Below, one piece after another: positions 1-4,979 of a stretch of DNA of 7,409 nt. Every line of letters starts with the position of its first letter. The first letter of the stretch is position 1. The stretch covers positions 1 to 7,409 of the forward strand of contig JAITEX010000110.1 in the NCBI GenBank assembly GCA_031281765.1, written 5' to 3'. The DNA is from Eubacteriales Family XIII. Incertae Sedis bacterium. GTDB lineage: Bacteria; Bacillota; Clostridia; Peptostreptococcales; Anaerovoracaceae. The translations under genes and the position numbers were made by a program. Below the pieces are notes generated by a model that was not told the origin of the DNA, ran no database searches, and was given only the letters and a program-made list of their open reading frames with translations.

Positions 1-175
1 GCACTCCGCACCGGCTCACGCCGATCATGCGACAGTCGTTCGTATCTTATTCCGAACGCCCAGGCGAATACCTCCACACCGGTATCCCCTTCGGCACCTG
101 CACCTTTCCCCGCTGCCCGGCCCTATGGCGGCCTCTCACGCGGCGGATACTGATTGCAAAATGCGACCTCTATCG
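1..175 (-). ncRNA. Lysine riboswitch (L box), 3' edge cut by window
   Basis: This cis-acting RNA binds lysine and usually shuts off lysine biosynthesis or uptake genes by termination or by hiding the ribosome site. Read leftward, the conserved L-box blocks appear in order: GATAGAGGTC (174-165, 5' strand of P1/P2), CAGTATCC (152-145), the core GGTGCCGAAGGGG (98-86), a P4 stem GATACC/GGTATT (86-81 with 72-67), a perfect 6-bp stem CGTTCG/CGAACG (58-53 with 42-37), CTGTC (35-31), a hairpin closed by GTGA (19-16), and finally GGAGTGC (7-1). That last block is the 3' P1 strand, which normally continues as TATC to pair with GATA; the window stops a few bases short. Order and spacing match the well-known Bacillus lysC L box. 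The regulated gene and the expression platform lie off the left edge. A lysine transporter or a lysC/dapA/lysA-type gene is expected, but it cannot be seen. Confidence 0.9.
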
Positions 176-197
176 TTTATTCCATATTATGCTACAA

Positions 198-226
198 AGT
201 TTATACTACTTTTGCGTTCCTGTCAA
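198..226 (-). promoter_or_regulatory. Promoter of the lysine-riboswitch transcript
   Basis: The minus strand has a perfect -35 TTGACA (226-221), a 17-bp spacer and a -10 TAAACT (203-198, 4 of 6 consensus bases). An overlapping TATAAA (205-200) would give a 15-bp spacer. Transcription should begin near 191, about 15 nt before the first conserved riboswitch bases, which is the usual geometry. It diverges from the phosphate transporter promoter. Confidence 0.75.
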
Positions 227-259
227 GCGCGCCTGAACCGTGATTTTTGTTTCGGTTGC

Positions 260-288
260 TTGATTGTTGTCCGATATATTACTATAAT
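260..288 (+). promoter_or_regulatory. SigA-type promoter of the phosphate transporter, predicted leaderless
   Basis: TTGATT (260-265), a 17-bp spacer and a perfect TATAAT (283-288) form a near-consensus vegetative promoter. Only seven bases (289-295) separate the -10 box from the ATG at 296, so the expected transcription start falls on or one base before the start codon. There is no purine-rich ribosome site between. No Pho-box-like direct repeat was recognised by eye. Confidence 0.75.
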
Positions 289-295
289 ATATCCC

Positions 296-1348
296 ATGAC
301 CATTACACTCACTGATTTCGTAAGTCAGATAACCTCGAATATGCCGCTTCTCATTACGGTCCTTTTGACCCTCGGAGTGGTACTCGTAAACGGCTGGACG
401 GACGCGCCGAATGCTATCGCTACCTGTGTATCGACAAGATCGATAGGCGTACGGAAAGCTATCATCATGGCAGCCATCTGCAATTTCTTCGGCGTCTTGT
501 TTATGACCATGGTAAACGCGAGCGTCGCCTCGACCATATATAATATGGTCGATTTTCAGAGCGACCCGAAAACGTCGCTTATCGCGCTGTGCGCGTCCCT
601 GTTCGCGATAGTGATATGGGCGACCGCCGCGTGGTGGTTCGGCATACCGACGAGCGAAAGCCACGCACTGATAGCGGGGCTCTCGGGCGCGGCCATCGCG
701 CTGCAGGGCGGCATCAGCGGCATCAACGGCGCGGAATGGGTCAAGGTCATTTACGGCATAATCCTTTCCACCGTACTCGGTTTCTTTATGGGTTTCGTTA
801 TTACAAAAATCATGGAGCATCTGTTTCGGCGCCTTGACCGGCGCGTCGGCAGCGTTATTTTCAATCACGGCCAGGTAGCGGCGGGCGCGGGTATGGCTTT
901 CATGCACGGGGCGCAGGACGGACAGAAATTCATGGGCGTGTTTATGCTCGGCATGTTTTTGGCCAAGGGTGACGCGACTGTTACGGAGTTTCAGATACCC
1001 ATCTGGCTGATGGTGCTCTGCTCGCTGACCATGGGGCTCGGCACATCCATCGGCGGGTACCGCATCATTAAGTCCGTCGGCATGGATATGGTGAAGCTGA
1101 AAAAATACCAGGGCTTTTCCGCCGATTTATCCGCGGTAATCTGTCTGGCGCTGGCGTCGCGGTTCGGCCTGCCGGTCAGCACGACGCATACGAAGACGAC
1201 GGCTATTATGGGCGTCGGTTCGGCGAAACGTATCAGCGCGGTGAACTGGAAGGTCGTCGGCGATATGGTGCTCGCGTGGATATTGACGTTCCCGGGCTGC
1301 GGCCTGCTCGGCTACCTTATGGCGTGGGCGTTTATGGCTATTTTTTAA
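296..1348 (+). CDS. pit: PiT-family inorganic phosphate transporter
   Basis: This 350-residue polytopic membrane protein belongs to the PiT/Pho4 family, which takes up inorganic phosphate (often as a metal-phosphate complex) with H+ or Na+. The two inverted repeats of the family are visible. The first signature is NGWTDAPNAIAT (32-43), followed by FGIPTSESHALIAGLSG (115-131). The second is FMHGAQDGQK (202-211), followed by GTSIGGYRIIKSVG (249-262) and GLPVSTTHTK (291-300). The conserved Asp36 and Asp208 are present; the second repeat reads GAQD rather than the common GAND, a variant I associate with clostridial members. The long central cytoplasmic loop of eukaryotic members is absent. Start choice: the frame is open back to 125, but 125-175 would be antisense to the riboswitch and 198-288 carries both promoters, so ATG 296 is preferred. 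The stop overlaps the next gene as TAATG, implying an operon and translational coupling. Confidence 0.92.
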   Translation: MTITLTDFVSQITSNMPLLITVLLTLGVVLVNGWTDAPNAIATCVSTRSIGVRKAIIMAAICNFFGVLFMTMVNASVASTIYNMVDFQSDPKTSLIALCASLFAIVIWATAAWWFGIPTSESHALIAGLSGAAIALQGGISGINGAEWVKVIYGIILSTVLGFFMGFVITKIMEHLFRRLDRRVGSVIFNHGQVAAGAGMAFMHGAQDGQKFMGVFMLGMFLAKGDATVTEFQIPIWLMVLCSLTMGLGTSIGGYRIIKSVGMDMVKLKKYQGFSADLSAVICLALASRFGLPVSTTHTKTTAIMGVGSAKRISAVNWKVVGDMVLAWILTFPGCGLLGYLMAWAFMAIF

Positions 1349-2502
1349 TGGCAGCCATTGATTACACCGGAACCGAGATAGGGCCGATCAGGCCGCCGAG
1401 TGAGGCGACGAGCCTGATGCTGCGCGTGACGCGCAATTGCCCGTGGAACAAATGCAAGTTCTGCACGCTCTACAAGGGCGCGCAGTTCAGCATCAGGCGG
1501 CGCGAGCACGTCCTGAAAGACATCGATGACATCGCGCATTTCATCACCGGACTGAAAGAAACCGAAGGGCTCGCGCCCGCGCGGCGTTCCGCCGCGCTCT
1601 CGTCGCTGCGCCGGTCCATGGAGCGTCCCGAAAACCGCGCCGCCGCGGAATCCGCCCTGCACTGGTATTCCTACGGCTGCACCTCCGTGTTCCTGCAGGA
1701 CGCCAACACCCTGCTGACGAAAACGGACGATCTGGCGGCGATACTCCGCCATCTGAAAGAAACCTTCCCGCAGATAGAGCGCATCACCTCCTACGCGCGT
1801 TCGGCTACGGCCCTCAGCAAATCCGACGAGGATCTCGCCCGTTTGCGCGCAGAGGGCCTTGACCGCGTCCACATCGGCATGGAATCCGGCGCAGACCGTG
1901 TGCTTGAATTCATGCAGAAAGGCGCGACGAAACAAATTCATGTGGACGCCGGCAAAAAAATAAAAAAGGCCGGCATGGAGCTTTCCGAATACTACATCAT
2001 CGGGCTCGGCGGCGCGGAAATGAGCGACGAGCACGCGCGCGAATCCGCGGACGCGCTGAACAGAATCGACCCGGATTTCATCCGCATCCGCACCCTCTCG
2101 GTCCCGGGCCGCGCGCCCTTAGCCGAAGACGTCCGCGCCGGAAGGTTCACTCAGATAAACGATGTCCGCGGCGCCGAGGAGCTCTACACCCTGCTCGAAG
2201 CCTTGGACGTACACAGCTCCGTCATCGCGAACGACCATATCGTAAACCTGCTGCCGGAAGCCTCCGGCAAATACCCGGAGGACAAAGAGAAGATGCTCGC
2301 CGCCGTGCGCGGCTTCCTTGAGCTTTCGCCCGAAGAGCAGACCATCTACCGCGTCGGCCGCCGCATGGCGTATATGAGCCGCGTCGGCGATCTCGAAAAC
2401 GCGGATACGGTCGCCTTTATCAAACGCATCATCGCCGAAGAGGGCATAGACGAATCAAACATCGACGAGCGCCTCCGCGGCCTGATGCGAAAGTTTATTT
2501 AG
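1348..2502 (+). CDS. Radical SAM protein with CX4CX2C cluster motif
   Basis: This is a 384-residue radical SAM enzyme of the B12-independent, Elp3/MiaB-like fold type; substrate unknown. The 4Fe-4S motif is in RNCPWNKCKFCTLYKG (29-44), with Cys31, Cys36 and Cys39. The spacing is CX4CX2C, one residue longer than canonical. Other radical SAM landmarks follow: YGCTSVFLQDANTLL (109-123), a SAM-contacting beta-strand RVHIGMESGADRVL (173-186), and YYIIGLGG (215-222). The C-terminal ~100 residues are charged and helical with no recognised accessory cluster. The start at 1348 overlaps the phosphate transporter stop (TAATG). An upstream in-frame ATG at 1276 would bury the gene start inside the transporter reading frame and add residues that do not look like family sequence. 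No Shine-Dalgarno is visible, so translation is probably coupled to the transporter. A functional link to phosphate is not evident. Its 3' end overlaps the convergent EIIC-EAL gene. Confidence 0.88.
   Translation: MAAIDYTGTEIGPIRPPSEATSLMLRVTRNCPWNKCKFCTLYKGAQFSIRRREHVLKDIDDIAHFITGLKETEGLAPARRSAALSSLRRSMERPENRAAAESALHWYSYGCTSVFLQDANTLLTKTDDLAAILRHLKETFPQIERITSYARSATALSKSDEDLARLRAEGLDRVHIGMESGADRVLEFMQKGATKQIHVDAGKKIKKAGMELSEYYIIGLGGAEMSDEHARESADALNRIDPDFIRIRTLSVPGRAPLAEDVRAGRFTQINDVRGAEELYTLLEALDVHSSVIANDHIVNLLPEASGKYPEDKEKMLAAVRGFLELSPEEQTIYRVGRRMAYMSRVGDLENADTVAFIKRIIAEEGIDESNIDERLRGLMRKFI
2499..2502. other. Convergent stop-stop overlap
   Basis: The four bases TTAG hold the plus-strand stop TAG (2500-2502) and the minus-strand stop TAA (2501-2499). 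The two genes therefore overlap by two bases within their stop codons (2500-2501), with no intergenic space. I see no hairpin-plus-T-run terminator for either direction just outside the junction, so each transcript probably runs into the other gene as antisense RNA. Confidence 0.85.
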
Positions 2503-4670
2503 CGTCCCGCCTCGGCCTCGTCCATCTCCGCATTCTCCCCCCACGTCGTCCCGCGCCGTTCCAAATACGCGAGCAGCTCGTCCTCTTTCAGGGCCTTGCT
2601 GAAATACCATCCCTGGAAACGTTCCGCGCCGAGTTCGCTCATGATGTCAAGCTGTTCCTTTGTCTCTATGCCCTCGCAGATCAAAAGCACGTCGAGCTTC
2701 TTGCAGAGATCGAGTATAGACGCCACCACGAGCCGCTGGTCTTCGCCTTTTGTTACACTTTGTACGAGAGAGGTATCGAGTTTTACGACATTCGCGAAGA
2801 AATCAAAGAGATATTTCAGGGAACTGTGCCCCATCCCGAAATCGTCTATCGAAAAACTCGCGCCCGCGATACGCAGTTTCGCGAACGTTTTCAGCAGCGT
2901 ATCGCTCACATCTATGGTCGCGTTTTCCGTCAGCTCAAATTCCGTCGTGCGCGGGTCAACTTCCGTCTCGCTCATATACTCCATTATCGTCTCGTAAAGT
3001 TCGGTATCCGTGTTCAGTTGCGTCGGCGTCAGGTTTATCGACATACGCAGCTTTTCATATCCCGCGTCTTTAAATCTTCGCTTCGCCTTCAGCGACTGCC
3101 GTATGACCCAATTACCGAGCTTATTGTTTTCCCCGGCTTCTTCCGCAAGCGCGATGACCACTTCCGGCGGTATATCCCCAAAATCCTTATGCGTCCATCT
3201 CAGCAGCGCCTCGACGCCGTACGCTCTGCCGTCGGCGGCCGACTTCGGCTGAAACTCCATATGCAAAGCATTCGCGTCCGCGTCATACGCGAGCCGGTCG
3301 CCGAGTTCCCGCCCGAGCCGACGCGCCAATGCCCCCATATCGTCCGAGCGGCTCATGATCCTGTTCGGCTGTTTTGTTATCAGGTACCGGACTTCCTTTG
3401 CCATAGCCGCATAGACCATCTTCTCCCGCTCACGGTTTTTCTTTGCGAGAAAACGCACGAAGGGAAGGTAAATGAAGAACGACACCGAAAAACACGTAAG
3501 CTGTACGAAGATAGCCGAAACCGAGCCCGTCGCTTCATAGCCGGAAATTAAGAGCGGCGTCGTCCACTCGACCTCATATACCGGCAGCGGCATGATTCCG
3601 GTTTTTACCGCGCCGTACGCTATGAACGCGGACGCTATCGGAGCGGCTAAGAACGGCACAAACATATAGACATTCAGCACTATCGGAAGCCCGTAAATAA
3701 TGGGTTCGTTTACATTCAAAAGCCCCGGGATAAGCGCGACTTTCCCGAGTTTATGGCCCGCGTATTTGCGGCCGAACAGGATGAGGACCACCACTAACGC
3801 AAGCGTTGAGCCCGCCCCCCCGATAAACACAAAGACATCGAAGAAAACTTTCGTGAACTCCGGATTCTCCATGCCCTGAGCAACTACGTCGGCCTGCGCC
3901 GCGTCGTAGGCTTCGAGAAAGACATTGTTGCCGTGTATCCCGAAAAACCAGAGTATATGCACGATAAACACGACGAGGAATACCTTGCCGATATTGTCGC
4001 CCAGAAACAGCGTTCGATAGACGTCCATAGCAAAACCTGCCGTCATCTCGTCGAAGCCCGTATAATGGATAAGCAGGTTCGCCGCGGCATAGATGCCTAT
4101 CGTCGCGAGCATCGGAAGCAGGATATGGAACGCAGCCCGGAATGCCTCCGCCCCGCCGAAGAAATATTTCCGCTCCTTCACGTGTTTCCCGAACACCTTC
4201 GCAAAAAGTATGAGGAATTTGACAGAGGTAATGGCGATAAGCATCGCCGTAAACATCGAGGTCGAGCTTGCGGCCTTGGCGGTAATGACCGCGCCCGTAA
4301 TCTCTTCCGGCCGCTGAAATATCACGTAACAGATAAGGGCCGTCATAATCGGGAATACGATATGCATCCGCCCGCCCGCAACGGCAGCATCCGTCAAAGC
4401 GATGGAATAGGAGATGCAGATAACCGCAATCAGCGAGATTATTTGCATGGTCCCGTTGAAAATAATGGTGGGAAGCGTCTGCCACGCGTCCCCGAATGTT
4501 TCCTGCAAAAAGTACTGAAGCGGTGGTATTGGTATATTGATAAGCGCTACGACAAAAGCTCCGATAAGGATTGCCGGAGTCATTAGCATAAAACCCTGCT
4601 GTATACCCCTCAGCAGCGGCCGGTCGAAGAATGACAGCGCCGCGCGTTTTTCAGCGGTTTCGATAGTCAT
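2499..4670 (-). CDS. PTS EIIC-like membrane domain fused to an EAL c-di-GMP phosphodiesterase domain
   Basis: The protein has 723 residues. Residues 15-410 form a PTS EIIC domain of the lactose/cellobiose/chitobiose family: many hydrophobic segments, HILWFFGIHGNNV (238-250), NVNEPIIYGLPIVLN (319-333) and EWTTPLLISGYEATGS (368-383). No EIIA or EIIB domain is present. A basic linker (405-440) leads to an EAL domain (~440-705) that hydrolyses cyclic-di-GMP. The usual metal and catalytic residues appear intact: EALLRW (Glu487), SINL (Asn546), ELTE (579-582), DDFGMGHSSL (Asp609, Asp610), VVKLD (Lys630), CEGIET (Glu666) and QGWYF (Gln686). No GGDEF domain is seen. The product is probably a membrane phosphodiesterase whose EIIC part senses or binds a sugar rather than phosphorylating it; that role is inferred. 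Start at 4670 chosen because the family-like sequence begins there and an extended -10 lies just upstream. The 51-residue extension to 4823 would be translated across a terminator and the promoter. Confidence 0.9.
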   Translation of the reverse strand: MTIETAEKRAALSFFDRPLLRGIQQGFMLMTPAILIGAFVVALINIPIPPLQYFLQETFGDAWQTLPTIIFNGTMQIISLIAVICISYSIALTDAAVAGGRMHIVFPIMTALICYVIFQRPEEITGAVITAKAASSTSMFTAMLIAITSVKFLILFAKVFGKHVKERKYFFGGAEAFRAAFHILLPMLATIGIYAAANLLIHYTGFDEMTAGFAMDVYRTLFLGDNIGKVFLVVFIVHILWFFGIHGNNVFLEAYDAAQADVVAQGMENPEFTKVFFDVFVFIGGAGSTLALVVVLILFGRKYAGHKLGKVALIPGLLNVNEPIIYGLPIVLNVYMFVPFLAAPIASAFIAYGAVKTGIMPLPVYEVEWTTPLLISGYEATGSVSAIFVQLTCFSVSFFIYLPFVRFLAKKNREREKMVYAAMAKEVRYLITKQPNRIMSRSDDMGALARRLGRELGDRLAYDADANALHMEFQPKSAADGRAYGVEALLRWTHKDFGDIPPEVVIALAEEAGENNKLGNWVIRQSLKAKRRFKDAGYEKLRMSINLTPTQLNTDTELYETIMEYMSETEVDPRTTEFELTENATIDVSDTLLKTFAKLRIAGASFSIDDFGMGHSSLKYLFDFFANVVKLDTSLVQSVTKGEDQRLVVASILDLCKKLDVLLICEGIETKEQLDIMSELGAERFQGWYFSKALKEDELLAYLERRGTTWGENAEMDEAEAGR

Positions 4671-4679
4671 AACACCAAC

Positions 4680-4688
4680 AGTATACCA
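4680..4688 (-). promoter_or_regulatory. Extended -10 promoter of the EIIC-EAL gene
   Basis: The minus strand reads TGGTATACT (4688-4680), which fits the extended -10 pattern TG-N-TATAAT with one mismatch. No convincing -35 is present 16-18 bp upstream, as is usual for extended -10 promoters. Nine bases separate it from the ATG at 4670, so the mRNA would have a leader of only about 0-3 nt. The leader bases GTTGGTGTT contain no good Shine-Dalgarno. The site lies downstream of the intrinsic terminator at 4749-4789, so it would restart transcription for this gene. Confidence 0.55.
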
Positions 4689-4748
4689 TAAACCGCGCGG
4701 GAACTCCGTCCATAGCCGGAGTTGGCGCTTTATTGTTTGGAAAATCAT

Positions 4749-4789
4749 AAAAAAATCCGAATGCCGCCATAGGGGGTAGGCGGCACTCG
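4749..4789 (-). terminator. Intrinsic terminator (leftward)
   Basis: On the minus strand a stem TGCCGCC/GGCGGCA (4785-4779 with 4768-4762) is extended at its base, past one C/A mismatch, by CGA/TCG. It encloses a 10-base loop containing CCCCC and is followed after a short gap by seven T residues (4755-4749). This is a textbook rho-independent terminator. It ends either a small RNA started near 4865, or read-through from the surface-protein gene, or it is an attenuator ahead of EIIC-EAL. Confidence 0.82.
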
Positions 4790-4865
4790 AAAGAGCTGTA
4801 AAGGATTTAGACATCCTTCTCATAGGGGTATTTCGGCGCTAACAACGGTGAACCCGCTCGCGCCT
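4749..4865 (-). ncRNA. Candidate structured small RNA or attenuating leader (~117 nt)
   Basis: The segment lies between a TATAAT box and an intrinsic terminator and is far more GC-rich and structured than its surroundings. Reading leftward it holds three elements. The first is a two-part stem, GGCGC/GCGCC (4864-4860 with 4839-4835), enclosing AGCGG/CCGTT (4858-4854 with 4848-4844) around a GTTCA loop. The second is a perfect hairpin AAGGAT/ATCCTT (4818-4813 with 4806-4801) with a 6-base loop. The third is the terminator stem. The phrase TACCCCTATG just before the second hairpin is nearly repeated as TACCCCCTATG across the terminator loop. No known riboswitch consensus that I could recall (c-di-GMP-I/II, TPP, FMN, glycine, THF, ydaO, T-box, M-box) matches. 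It may be a free-standing small RNA or a regulatory leader; the separate promoter at 4680-4688 slightly favours the former. Confidence 0.5.
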
Positions 4866-4871
4866 ATATAT

Positions 4872-4877
4872 ATTATA
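4872..4877 (-). promoter_or_regulatory. -10 box upstream of the candidate small RNA
   Basis: The minus strand carries a perfect TATAAT (4877-4872) in a TATAATATATATAGG context directly before the first stem at 4864. The expected transcription start is near 4865. The -35 region 16-18 bp upstream (around 4894-4901) is AT-rich and matches TTGACA poorly, so strength is uncertain. Confidence 0.5.
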
Positions 4878-4909
4878 CCCCATTTTTTCGATTTTAAACA
4901 TAAAACTTT

Positions 4910-4928
4910 AAAAAAATATTATTTTTTT
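4910..4928. repeat. Perfect AT-only palindrome, possible weak terminator after the surface protein
   Basis: Seven A, TATTA, then seven T form a 19-base perfect palindrome centred on 4919, about 50-70 bases after the surface-protein stop. It could fold as an A/U-only hairpin, which would be a poor intrinsic terminator. It lies in a strikingly AT-rich tract (about 4865-4985) between GC-rich genes. It may act as a weak bidirectional terminator or a bent, protein-binding segment; neither is proven. Confidence 0.4.
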
Positions 4929-4979
4929 CGAGTTTTTTTAAGTTTGCGGGGCGAAAATTACTTTTATTTGCAAAAAAGC

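Noticed and set aside
125..295. In-frame extension of the phosphate transporter back to an ATG at 125
   Set aside because: It crosses the antisense of the lysine riboswitch and both promoters, and the residues do not resemble a transporter N-terminus. The PiT-like sequence begins after the ATG at 296.
206..907. Minus-strand open frame (233 codons) opposite the transporter
   Set aside because: It is an Arg/Asp/His-rich shadow that ends within the riboswitch promoter region, with no recognisable domain.
1276..1347. Upstream ATG for the radical SAM gene at 1276
   Set aside because: It would overlap 73 bases of the transporter and add Gly/Pro-rich residues. The TAATG overlap at 1346-1350 is a typical coupled start.
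1341..1350. Six-T run before the transporter stop as a programmed -1 frameshift fusing transporter and radical SAM protein
   Set aside because: A -1 slip on TTT would fuse the frames, but the heptamer phase does not fit X XXY YYZ, no stimulatory hairpin is obvious, and ordinary stop-start coupling explains the arrangement.
1345..2034. Minus-strand open frame (229 codons) opposite the radical SAM gene
   Set aside because: It is an antisense shadow of a gene with clear motifs; the composition is not protein-like and no start signals are present.
4671..4823. 51-residue N-terminal extension of EIIC-EAL from an ATG at 4823
   Set aside because: The extension would be encoded across an intrinsic terminator and the extended -10 box, and is not EIIC-like. 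EIIC homology begins soon after 4670.
4749..4865. Cyclic-di-GMP riboswitch ahead of the EAL gene
   Set aside because: It is an attractive idea given the gene, but the conserved blocks of class I and class II cyclic-di-GMP aptamers are not present by eye.
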